From positions 1 to 19,883 of the forward strand of contig JAEDNR010000031.1 in NCBI GenBank assembly GCA_016302405.1: 19,883 bases of DNA, given 5' to 3'. The DNA comes from Oscillospiraceae bacterium. GTDB taxonomy: Bacteria > Bacillota > Clostridia > Oscillospirales > Oscillospiraceae. Each line of letters starts with the position of its first letter. The stretch's first letter is position 1. Position numbers and translations under genes: made by a program. Of this stretch, positions 7,434-15,020 are shown in pieces. The notes below the pieces were generated by a model. That model saw nothing but the letters and a program-made list of their open reading frames with translations, was not told where the DNA came from and did no database searches.

Positions 7434-8543
7434 ATGAAATATCTCTTTATTAACGCGGTTGCGGGCAACGGGAGCACCGGGCGGATCGCGGCGGAACAGT
7501 GCCGGGCTCTGATGGCCCAGGGCCACGAGTGCCTCCTTGCCTATGGCCGGGATACAAGCGGATGCCCGGATGTACCTACGGTGCGCATCGGCTCCGAGCT
7601 GGAAGTGCGGCTCCACGCCCTCCAGACCCGGGTGCTGGATAACACCGGTTTCGGCTCCAAAGCGGCTACCCGCCGCTTCCTGGAACGGGTGCGGGAGTAT
7701 GACCCGGACGTGATCTGGCTGCATAATCTCCACGGCTATTACATCCATCTGGGCCTTCTGTTTGACTACCTCCACAGCTGCGGAAAGGAGATCCACTGGA
7801 TGCTCCATGACTGTTGGGCGTTTACCGGCCATTGTCCACACTTTGATTTTATCCAGTGTGACCTGTGGAAGACAGGCTGCCATGACTGCCCCCAGAAAGG
7901 GAGATATCCGGCAAGCCGTTTCCGGGACAACAGCCGGAACAATTTCCTGGAAAAGCGGCGGCTCTTTACCGGGATCCCCAATCTGACCCTGGCGGTGCCC
8001 TCCCAGTGGCTGGCCAGCCGGGTGCGGGAGAGCTTTTTGAAGGATTACCCGGTGGAGGTGATTCCCAATACAGTGGACACCGGGATTTTTAAGCCTACAC
8101 CGGGACCGTTCCGGGAAAAATACGGACTGGAAAACAAGCGGATCGTTCTGGGGGTTGCCAATGTCTGGGATGACCGGAAGGGACTTTTGGACTTTTATGC
8201 CCTTGCGTCTTTGCTGGACGAACGGTTCCAGATCGTTCTGATCGGGCTATCTCCCAAACAGATCCGCAGTCTTCCCCGGGAGATCCTGGGCCTTCCCAGG
8301 ACACGGAATGTGCAGGAACTGGTGGAAGCCTATACGGCGGCGGATGTATTTGTGAACCCCAGCGTGGAGGAGACCTTTGGCATGACCTCCCTGGAAGCGG
8401 CATGCTGCGGCACGCCTGCCATTGTCTACCGGGACACTGCCTGCGAAGAGGCCGCGTCCTATTACGGCGGCATTGCTGTGGACCGGGGGGCGGAGAATCT
8501 GTACAGGGCAATCCTGGAAATTGCCGGGGAGGGGAAAAAATGA
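7434..8543 (+). CDS. Glycosyltransferase family 4 with a cysteine cluster (WcaC-like)
   Basis: 369 residues, GT-B fold. The N-terminus has the glycine-rich loop GNGSTGR (11-17). The C-terminal domain has VANVWDDRKG (241-250) and E313-x7-E321 in SVEETFGMTSLEA, the usual retaining-GT4 donor-site signature. Between the domains, C127, C134, C142, C149 and C152 fall within 26 residues (HDCWAF, GHCPHF, TGCHDCPQ). This motif recurs in a WcaC-related GT4 subgroup and looks like a structural metal site, though that is inference. GGAGGAG at 7424-7430 lies just before the ATG, and the stop overlaps the polymerase start (ATGA at 8540-8543). Sugar specificity cannot be read from sequence. Confidence 0.93.
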   Translation: MKYLFINAVAGNGSTGRIAAEQCRALMAQGHECLLAYGRDTSGCPDVPTVRIGSELEVRLHALQTRVLDNTGFGSKAATRRFLERVREYDPDVIWLHNLHGYYIHLGLLFDYLHSCGKEIHWMLHDCWAFTGHCPHFDFIQCDLWKTGCHDCPQKGRYPASRFRDNSRNNFLEKRRLFTGIPNLTLAVPSQWLASRVRESFLKDYPVEVIPNTVDTGIFKPTPGPFREKYGLENKRIVLGVANVWDDRKGLLDFYALASLLDERFQIVLIGLSPKQIRSLPREILGLPRTRNVQELVEAYTAADVFVNPSVEETFGMTSLEAACCGTPAIVYRDTACEEAASYYGGIAVDRGAENLYRAILEIAGEGKK

Positions 8544-9793
8544 AGCTGTATCCATTTCCTGACCGGAAACTTACGAAAATCGGGATATATGCCCTCTTTC
8601 TTGGCGTCCTGCTTCTGAACCGGGATGCCCTCTATTCCGGTACCATCCTGGGCTTTTACAAGGCCCAGTTTCTGATGCTTGCGGTCATGGCGGCGGCAGG
8701 GATCCGTTTCCTGGTATGCCGCCGGAAAGACTGGAAGGCGCTTCTGACGGATCGGCGGGTGGTGTTTGCCCTTTTGTCCGGTGGGATCATTCTGCTGCCC
8801 ATGGTTTTCAAGCGGGACTGGCAGCTGATGTATTTCAGCGTGTATCTGTGCGTGATATTCGGCGTGTTTGTTTCCCTGTTCCTGACGCTGGAGGACGCTG
8901 CGAAGATTTATCTCAGGATTCTGTGTGTGCTGAGTGTGCTCTCCCTTGTCTGTGCCTACGGCCTGCGCCTCCTGCCGGACCGGGGAATGCCGGGTGTTCC
9001 CGTGGTCAGAATTGATACCGGGGTGGAATTTTATTTTTTCGGGGTGTCCTTTGTCCCGCTGACCTATGTAAAATACCGGAACTTCGGCATTTTCCGGGAA
9101 CCCGGCGTTTACCAGTATTTCCTGCTCCTGGGCCTGTTCCTCAACAATTATGAAGTGCAATGGAGCAGCGGGAAGAAGCTGTGGACGGTGAACATTCTGC
9201 TCGCTGTGACCATGGTCTCGACCTTTGCAACAGGAGGCCTTGTGGAGCTGGCTCTTTTGGCGCTGGTGCTCTTTTTTGACAAGGGCTGGTATAAAAAGAA
9301 AGCGGGAAAGCTTGCCGCGGGGGCGGTCTTCCTCCTGGGCGGCGCGGCGGCAGTCTATGTTTTCATCCGAAAGGGTGCGCTGTATTACACCCTGGTGGAT
9401 ATGCTCAGCAAATTCAATCTGCGCAGTGAATCCATGACGGACCGGGCCGGTTCCATCATTGAAAACACGAAGACCTTCCTCCGGCATCCGCTGCTGGGCG
9501 GCGGGATTCGGGAGGCGCTGTTTGTGGTGGCCAACAATACCAGCTCCTCCACGGTTCTCTATGCGATTCTGGGAATCTTCGGAGGAACGCTGAACGCGGC
9601 GGCCTGGGTGATGCTTTCCTGGCGGAAAGAGGGGAAGCTGTGGGTGAGCCTTGCTCTGACGGTAATCCTGTTTATGTCCTTTAATACGGAAAATCTCATC
9701 ACAAACCCCTATTTCTGGCTGTTCCCCGTGATGGCGGTGTGCCAGCGGTTTCTTCCGGCGATCCGCGGCAGACAGGTGACGGACGGGACGTAA
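8540..9793 (+). CDS. O-antigen/capsule polymerase (Wzy-like), polytopic membrane protein
   Basis: 417 residues with roughly 11-12 hydrophobic segments, for example at 13-27, 42-59, 73-90, 97-116, 123-141, 190-203, 216-247, 258-276, 335-357, 366-381 and 390-402. NFGIFREPGVYQ (181-192) and HPLLGGG (316-322), with an extracytoplasmic-type loop between membrane segments, match the O-antigen ligase/polymerase superfamily. As the only polymerase-like gene next to a flippase, it is best called Wzy, joining flipped repeat units. The ATG at 8540 overlaps the previous stop and follows GGGGAGGGG (8526-8534); longer in-frame upstream sequence lies inside the previous gene and is discarded. Ligase activity is a less likely alternative. 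Confidence 0.9.
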   Translation: MKLYPFPDRKLTKIGIYALFLGVLLLNRDALYSGTILGFYKAQFLMLAVMAAAGIRFLVCRRKDWKALLTDRRVVFALLSGGIILLPMVFKRDWQLMYFSVYLCVIFGVFVSLFLTLEDAAKIYLRILCVLSVLSLVCAYGLRLLPDRGMPGVPVVRIDTGVEFYFFGVSFVPLTYVKYRNFGIFREPGVYQYFLLLGLFLNNYEVQWSSGKKLWTVNILLAVTMVSTFATGGLVELALLALVLFFDKGWYKKKAGKLAAGAVFLLGGAAAVYVFIRKGALYYTLVDMLSKFNLRSESMTDRAGSIIENTKTFLRHPLLGGGIREALFVVANNTSSSTVLYAILGIFGGTLNAAAWVMLSWRKEGKLWVSLALTVILFMSFNTENLITNPYFWLFPVMAVCQRFLPAIRGRQVTDGT

Positions 9794-9877
9794 GTAAAAT
9801 CCGGCGGCAAATTGCCGGGAAAAGGATACGCAAAAAATGGCAGAGACTTCTGCCGCAGCAAATGAGGAGGGAAACGG
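9794..9877 (+). other. 84-bp gap with two short hairpins ahead of the Stealth gene
   Basis: The longest gap inside the operon. CCGGC and GCCGG flank an 8-nt loop near 9803-9820, and a perfect 6-bp stem GGCAGA/TCTGCC with a GACT loop lies at 9839-9854. No T run follows either one. No promoter was recognised. They could mark an mRNA processing site or an insertion boundary. Confidence 0.4.
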
Positions 9878-10882
9878 ATGCACGAGATCGATTTTGTAAT
9901 TCCCTGGGTGGACGGAAGCGATCCTGCCTGGCAGGAAGAGCGGCATCAGTACGACCCAAAGGCCGGCAGCAGCAACGGAACCAATGATGCCCGCTTCCGG
10001 GACTGGGATCTGCTCCGGTATTGGTTCCGGGCTGTGGAAACCTACGCGCCCTGGGTCCATAAGATCTATTTTGTCACCTGGGGCCATCTGCCCGCCTGGC
10101 TCAATACCGACCATGAAAAGCTGGTGATCGTCAATCACCGGGACTACATTCCGGCAGAATACCGGCCCACCTTCAACGCCAACACCATTGAGCTGAATTT
10201 CCACCGGATTCCTGGCCTCAGTGAGCAGTTTGTCTATTTCAATGACGATATGTTCCTGGGAAAACCGGTTTCTCCGGAGGATTTCTTCCGTGACGGAAAG
10301 CCCCGGGATGCCTTTATCCTGGATGCCATCAATTTTTCTCCCAATACCGCGGGGCACTATATTGCCAACGATATGGAGCTGATCAACAAGTATTTTACGC
10401 CCCGGCAGGTTCTGAAAAAGCTGGCGTTTTCCCAGGTCTATAACCTGTCCTACAAGCCGAGAAATCTATACAGGACCCTTGTCCTGCGGCAGTGGCCCTG
10501 GTTTACCGGGCTCTACGCGGATCACAGCGCAACCTGCTTCCTGAAATCCACCTACGAGACCCTCTGGGAACAGGAGGGGGAGGTGCTGCATAACACCTGT
10601 CTGGATAAATTCCGGACGAAAAGCAATGTCAATCAGTGGCTCTTTAAATACTGGCAGCTGGTAACGGGGAATTTTGTCCCCAGGGGAATTGATTTCAGCG
10701 GCGTATACCATCTGAAATCGGAGGTTTGTCCGGAGCTTCTGAAGGCTATTGAGGACCAGCGCTACGGTATTGTCTGTATCAACGATACGGAAGAAACCAG
10801 GAATGTGGAGACCCACAAGGCGGCGATCAAAAAGGCCTTTGAAAAGCACCTGTCCCAGACCAGCGCTTTTGAAAAGGCATAA
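9878..10882 (+). CDS. Stealth-family sugar-phosphate transferase
   Basis: 334 residues containing the Stealth conserved regions in order. CR1 is DFVIPWVDGSDP (5-16). CR2 spans RFRDWDLLRYWFRAVETYAP (39-58) to PTFNANTIELNFHRIPGLSE (97-116) and FNDDMFLG (121-128). CR3 is around 215-260 with HSATCF and FRTKSNVNQW. CR4 is CINDTEE (300-306). Stealth proteins, related to GlcNAc-1-phosphotransferase and to CpsY/SacB-type capsule polymerases, transfer hexose-1-phosphate to make phosphodiester bonds. With a separate Wzy present, it most likely adds a phospho-linked branch or internal link to the repeat unit (inference). The usual TDN in CR2 reads TWG here (67-69). RBS GAGGAGG at 9864-9870, spacing 7. 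Confidence 0.95.
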   Translation: MHEIDFVIPWVDGSDPAWQEERHQYDPKAGSSNGTNDARFRDWDLLRYWFRAVETYAPWVHKIYFVTWGHLPAWLNTDHEKLVIVNHRDYIPAEYRPTFNANTIELNFHRIPGLSEQFVYFNDDMFLGKPVSPEDFFRDGKPRDAFILDAINFSPNTAGHYIANDMELINKYFTPRQVLKKLAFSQVYNLSYKPRNLYRTLVLRQWPWFTGLYADHSATCFLKSTYETLWEQEGEVLHNTCLDKFRTKSNVNQWLFKYWQLVTGNFVPRGIDFSGVYHLKSEVCPELLKAIEDQRYGIVCINDTEETRNVETHKAAIKKAFEKHLSQTSAFEKA

Positions 10883-10945
10883 GGGGCCTGGGCAGGGCGC
10901 CCCCCCATCCCCCCGGAAATGAAAATAAGGAACGGAGTACATTTC
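10883..10945 (+). other. Short GC-rich gap after the Stealth gene
   Basis: The 63-bp gap begins with a C/G-run tract: GGGGC at 10883-10887 can pair with GCCCC at 10899-10903, and GGGCGCCC (10895-10902) is self-complementary. Runs of C follow instead of T, so it is not a standard terminator. An ATG at 10919 is in frame with the next gene but lacks a ribosome binding site. Confidence 0.4.
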
Positions 10946-12067
10946 ATGAAAAAGGTTCTCTTTCTTACCACCTATGCCTCGCCCTACCGGGTTGAGTTTT
11001 TTGACGAGCTGGCAAAATACTGTGATGTGACCGTTGCCTTTTCCGAGCGGGTGGAGGTGCAGAAGCACCGGGACAAGGATTGGTTTTTAAGCTCTCAGGG
11101 CCGCTTTCGCAGTGTCCAGTTGGGAAAACGCCTTTTTACTGTCCGGAATACATCCTTGTGTCTGGGGATTCTCGATCTACTGAAGGAGCCCTTTGATTTC
11201 TATATTCTGTGCGGCTATTCTACCCCCACCCAGATGCTGGCGATTGCCTGGCTCCGGGCCAGGAAAATTCCCTATTACATGGAGGTGGACGGGGGGCGGA
11301 TCCGGGAGGACAGCCCTATGAAGCTCCGCTTCAAGCGGTACCTTGTCCGGGGCGCTGCCGGCTATTTCGGCACCGGGGAAGCGACCACCGACTATCTTTG
11401 CTATTACGGCGCCGAACGGGACAGAGTTTACACCTATCCCTTTACCTCCCTTTGGGAATCCGACCTGTCCGATGCCCCCGCCTCGATGGATGAAAAGCGG
11501 GCCCTGCGCCGGGAGCTGGGCATCCGGGAGGAACGGATGGTGCTGGCGGTGGGCCGGGTGGATTACCTGAAGGGGCCGGATGTGCTGATAGACGCTGCCG
11601 CCTCGCTTCTGCCCAACACCGGAGTTTATCTGGTAGGGGGAGAGCCGACCGATGACTTAAAGCAGCGGGCGGAGAATCTGCCCGGGGTCCATTTCGTGGG
11701 CTTCCGGAAGAAGGATGCCCTGGCTAAGTTCTACCGGGCCGCGGATGTGCTGGCAATGCCCACCCGGACGGATGTGTGGGGCCTGGTGATCAATGAGGCC
11801 ATGGCGGCAGGACTTCCGGTGGTCAGCTCCGATGCCTGTGTGGCGGGACTGGAGCTGGTGAAAAACGGCGTTAACGGCTATATCGTTCCCTGCGGTGATG
11901 CCGGTGCCCTGGCCGGGAGGCTCAATGAAGTCTTAAGCGGCGACCTCACTGCCATGGGACAGGCTTCCCTGGACCGGATCCGCCCCTATACCTATGAAAA
12001 CATGGCAAAGGTGCATATGGAGCTGTTTGACAAGCTGTCTGCAGGCAGTGAGAAGACAGAGAAGTGA
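10946..12067 (+). CDS. Glycosyltransferase family 4
   Basis: 373 residues, GT-B fold. The N-terminal MKKVLFLTTYASPYRVEFF leads the acceptor domain; EVDGGR (113-118) is conserved in this subgroup. In the C-terminal donor domain VGRVDYLKGPDVL (202-214) and RTDVWGLVINEAMAAGLP (274-291) carry D276-x7-E284, an Asp variant of the E-x7-E signature. The start at 10946 is preferred over the in-frame ATG at 10919 because GGAG at 10934-10937 is correctly spaced and the family motif begins there. It likely transfers one sugar of the repeat unit from an NDP-sugar in the cytoplasm. Specificity unknown. Confidence 0.92.
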   Translation: MKKVLFLTTYASPYRVEFFDELAKYCDVTVAFSERVEVQKHRDKDWFLSSQGRFRSVQLGKRLFTVRNTSLCLGILDLLKEPFDFYILCGYSTPTQMLAIAWLRARKIPYYMEVDGGRIREDSPMKLRFKRYLVRGAAGYFGTGEATTDYLCYYGAERDRVYTYPFTSLWESDLSDAPASMDEKRALRRELGIREERMVLAVGRVDYLKGPDVLIDAAASLLPNTGVYLVGGEPTDDLKQRAENLPGVHFVGFRKKDALAKFYRAADVLAMPTRTDVWGLVINEAMAAGLPVVSSDACVAGLELVKNGVNGYIVPCGDAGALAGRLNEVLSGDLTAMGQASLDRIRPYTYENMAKVHMELFDKLSAGSEKTEK

Positions 12068-12118
12068 AAGGACGGTCAAGGCGGGCAGATCCAATGCAGG
12101 GAAGGAGGGGATTGACAG

Positions 12119-12709
12119 ATGAAGAAATTATTGCTGCGTCTGATCTATTTATGGGAAAGAATGGGGAACCTGATTACCCTTCGGCGCAAAAAGGTCCATT
12201 TTGATAAATCCATTCGCATTCACGGCCTGATGAAGATTTACGGCAGGGGCCGCATTACCATTGGGAAAAACGTCCTTATCAACTCCAAGGAAAGCGCGAA
12301 CCCCGGTATGGGGTGTTACCCGAAGACTGTTTTCTGCGTCCCCACCGGTGAGCTGGAAATCGGCGATGATGTGGGAATGTCCAGTGTATCCATTTTCTGC
12401 GCGGAACGGGTGCGTATCGGCAGCCATGTGCTTCTTGGGGGCGGTGTGAAGATAATGGATTCCGATGCCCACTCCCTGGACTATGAAAAACGGGGAAAGG
12501 GAGGACTGGATATCCCGGTTACCAAACCGATCCGGATTGGGGATCATGCTTTTGTCGGCGCCAACGCTATGATCCTCAAAGGGGTGACCATCGGGAGCAA
12601 AGCGATTATCGGCGCGGGCTCCGTGGTGACCCATGATGTACCCGACGGAGAGATCTGGGCGGGAAATCCCGCAAGAAAGATCGGTACGGCGCCGGGAAAG
12701 GAAAACTAG
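12119..12709 (+). CDS. Left-handed beta-helix (hexapeptide) acyltransferase, probable sugar O-acetyltransferase
   Basis: 196 residues with hexapeptide repeats across about 45-175 (ITIGKN, LEIGDD, VRIGSH, IRIGDH, VTIGSK, AIIGAG), ending in GEIWAGNPARKIG, a typical end of the WcaF/Maa-type acetyltransferases. H118 in DSDAHSL is the likely catalytic histidine. These trimeric cytoplasmic enzymes transfer acetyl from acetyl-CoA to sugar hydroxyls or amines. No membrane anchor, although residues 1-20 are amphipathic. AAGGAGGGG at 12102-12110 lies 8 nt before the ATG. The next gene begins one base after its stop. Expected role: decorates a nucleotide sugar or the lipid-linked repeat unit. Acyl group and position are inferred. 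Confidence 0.92.
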   Translation: MKKLLLRLIYLWERMGNLITLRRKKVHFDKSIRIHGLMKIYGRGRITIGKNVLINSKESANPGMGCYPKTVFCVPTGELEIGDDVGMSSVSIFCAERVRIGSHVLLGGGVKIMDSDAHSLDYEKRGKGGLDIPVTKPIRIGDHAFVGANAMILKGVTIGSKAIIGAGSVVTHDVPDGEIWAGNPARKIGTAPGKEN

Positions 12710-12710
12710 G

Positions 12711-13970
12711 ATGCGGCTGCTCATACTGTGCAACAATGTTCCGGGTGTGATCCGCTCCGCCCTCAGCGGCAGGCCGGAGAGCGATGTCAACTGGCTGGAT
12801 TCTGTGCTTACCGGTCTGCGGCGGCAGAGCGCCGTTTCCCTGGAGGTGCTGTGCCTTGGGCAGGCCTCAGCCAGCGGCAGCCTGGACGAGGGTTTTTCCT
12901 ACCTTGTTTTCCCCTGCAAGAGGACCCATCGGCAGGCACCGGAGCTGGAGCGCCTGTTTGGACAGAGGCTGGATGCATTCCGTCCGGATGTGATTCATAT
13001 CTGGGGCACGGAGTTTCCCCACACACTGGCCATGCTTCGGGCGTGTGGGGACCGGGGACTGCTGGATAAGACGGCGGTAAGCATCCAGGGCCTCTGCCAT
13101 GTATGCGCGGAGCGCTATACCGACGGCCTTCCCCCGGGGGCGGTATATTCCTTTACCTTTCGGGATCTTGTCCGTATGGATAATATCCGCCTGCAGCGGC
13201 GCAAGTTTGCCCTGCGGGGGGAAATCGAGATCCGGGCGCTGCGGCTTGCCCGCCATGTAGTTGGCCGAACCCCCTGGGACTACGCTTGTACGGAAAAAAT
13301 CAACCCGGAACGGGTATACCATTTCTGCAATGAAACCCTGCGGGACGTCTTTTATACAGGGCACTGGCGCTATGAAAGCTGCCGGAAGCACCAGATTTTC
13401 GCGTCCAGCTGTGTTTACCCGGTGAAGGGCTTTCATTATCTGTTGGAAGCAATGGCCATGGTGGCAGAAAAATACCCGGATGTGACGCTGGCGGTTCCGG
13501 GGAAAAGCTTTCTGAATCTGACGGGAAAGAACCGTCTCCGGGAGGATGGGTATCACCGGTATCTTGCCCGGCTGGCAAGGAAGCTGGGCCTGGGGGATAA
13601 GCTGGAATTTCTGGGAAGCTGCTCTGCCGACAAAATGAAAGCGGCGTTCCTGGAAGCCAACGTGTTTGTCCTGCCCTCCACCATAGAAAATTCTCCCAAC
13701 TCCATGGGAGAGGCCATGCTGCTGGGGGTCCCCTGTGTGGCCGCGGATGTGGGCGGCGTCAGCGCTCTGCTGAAAGACGGGGAAGAGGGCAGTATTTATC
13801 CGGCGGGGCAGCCGCGGCAGCTGGCGGATTCCATTTGCCGGGTCTTTGCTATGGAGGTCGGGGCAGAGCGGATGGGGGCTGCTGCCCGTGTCCACGCCCT
13901 GCAAACCCATGACCCGGAAAAGAATCTGAAGGATCTTCTGGAAATCTACCGGGAGCTTCAGGAAAACTGA
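12711..13970 (+). CDS. Glycosyltransferase family 4
   Basis: 419 residues, slightly longer than its GT4 neighbours. MRLLILCNNVPG opens the N-terminal domain, DVIHIWGTEFPH (93-104) is the conserved acceptor-side stretch, and ASSCVYPVKGFHYLLEA (231-247) starts the donor domain. E326-x7-E334 in IENSPNSMGEAMLLGVP is the GT4 donor signature, and the ENSPNSMGEA variant is characteristic of one capsule/EPS GT4 branch. The ATG at 12711 starts one base after the previous stop, with AAAGGA at 12698-12703 as ribosome binding site. Upstream in-frame sequence overlaps the acyltransferase and is rejected. Substrates cannot be assigned. Confidence 0.92.
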   Translation: MRLLILCNNVPGVIRSALSGRPESDVNWLDSVLTGLRRQSAVSLEVLCLGQASASGSLDEGFSYLVFPCKRTHRQAPELERLFGQRLDAFRPDVIHIWGTEFPHTLAMLRACGDRGLLDKTAVSIQGLCHVCAERYTDGLPPGAVYSFTFRDLVRMDNIRLQRRKFALRGEIEIRALRLARHVVGRTPWDYACTEKINPERVYHFCNETLRDVFYTGHWRYESCRKHQIFASSCVYPVKGFHYLLEAMAMVAEKYPDVTLAVPGKSFLNLTGKNRLREDGYHRYLARLARKLGLGDKLEFLGSCSADKMKAAFLEANVFVLPSTIENSPNSMGEAMLLGVPCVAADVGGVSALLKDGEEGSIYPAGQPRQLADSICRVFAMEVGAERMGAAARVHALQTHDPEKNLKDLLEIYRELQEN

Positions 13971-13985
13971 AAGGAGATCCGGCCT

Positions 13986-14978
13986 ATGGAAAACCGTGGT
14001 TTACTCAGCATTATCGTGCCGGTTTATAAGGTGGAAAGCTATCTTCCCCGGTGCGTGGATTCCATTCTTGCCCAGACGGTCTCGGACTTTGAGCTGATCC
14101 TGGTGGACGATGGCTCCCCGGACCGCTGCGGCGCCATCTGCGACGAATATGCGGCCCGGGATTCCCGGGTCCGGGTGATCCACAAGGAAAACGGCGGCCT
14201 GAGCAGTGCCCGTAATGCGGGGATCGACATTGCCCGGGGACAGTGGCTGGGCTTTGTGGACAGCGATGACTACATTACACCGGATTGTTATGAAAAGCTG
14301 CTTTCCTGTGCCCGCCGCCGCAATGTAAAGCTGGTCTGCGCCGGACGCTGGGATGTGAGCGAGAAAACGGTCGAAATGACTCCGGGGCTTTGCCCGGAGA
14401 AAGAGGAGACGGTTTCCGGCATGGAGCTGGCCCGGCGGATCTTTACCTGGGACCATTTGGATTCGGCGGCCTGGGACAAGCTTTACCGGGCGGACCTGTT
14501 TTCGGATATCCGGTATCCCCTGGGCAGGGTCAATGAGGATACGCCGGTCACCTACCGTCTGGCTCTCAAAGCCGGGGAGGCGGCCCTCTGCCCGGAGCGG
14601 GTATACTGCTACTACCACCGGCAGGGCAGCATCACCTATTCCAAGGTTTCGGAAAAAACCTTCCACTTCTCGGAGCACACCCGGCAGATTCTCCAAAATT
14701 GCCGGGAACAGTATCCCGAGCTGGTTGCCCCGGCCCGTTTTATGAACATTCGGGCACATGCCTATAATCTGAAAATGCTGGATACCGCCCTTCCGGAGGA
14801 CCGGGAGCGGTTTTCCCGGCAGTACCGGGATTCCCGGCGGGAGCTGGGAAGGGAACTGCCTTTCCTGCTGGGCTGCGGCTATGCCACGCCCAGAGAAAAA
14901 CTGGAGGATACCCTCCTTGCCGCCGGTTTGTACCGTCCCATGCGGAAGGCATTCCGTTTTCTTCGGGGAAAGCGGTGA
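13986..14978 (+). CDS. Glycosyltransferase family 2 (EpsJ/WaaB-like GT-A)
   Basis: 330 residues. LSIIVPVYKVESYLPRCVDS (7-26), ILVDDGSPDRCG (38-49), KENGGLSSARNAGI (67-80) and the metal-binding VDSDDY (91-96) form a textbook GT2 catalytic domain. GRVNEDTPVTYRL (180-192) carries the likely catalytic base region (E184-D185). About 130 C-terminal residues are helical and family-variable. AAGGAG at 13971-13976 lies 9 nt before the ATG, and the gap to the previous gene is 15 bp. Acts on the growing lipid-linked glycan in the cytoplasm; sugar unknown. Confidence 0.94.
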   Translation: MENRGLLSIIVPVYKVESYLPRCVDSILAQTVSDFELILVDDGSPDRCGAICDEYAARDSRVRVIHKENGGLSSARNAGIDIARGQWLGFVDSDDYITPDCYEKLLSCARRRNVKLVCAGRWDVSEKTVEMTPGLCPEKEETVSGMELARRIFTWDHLDSAAWDKLYRADLFSDIRYPLGRVNEDTPVTYRLALKAGEAALCPERVYCYYHRQGSITYSKVSEKTFHFSEHTRQILQNCREQYPELVAPARFMNIRAHAYNLKMLDTALPEDRERFSRQYRDSRRELGRELPFLLGCGYATPREKLEDTLLAAGLYRPMRKAFRFLRGKR

Positions 14979-15020
14979 GCAAATCGGTATTATCAAATAA
15001 CCTGAAAAACGGATCGCTTT

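Noticed and set aside
8462..10357. 631-codon open frame on the - strand opposite the polymerase and Stealth genes
   Set aside because: It crosses two real genes and their gap, has no recognisable motif or start signal, and has a shadow-frame composition.
14979..15020. AT-rich gap before the flippase considered as an internal promoter
   Set aside because: TATTAT-like sequence occurs, but no -35 element is correctly spaced and the gap is only 42 bp.
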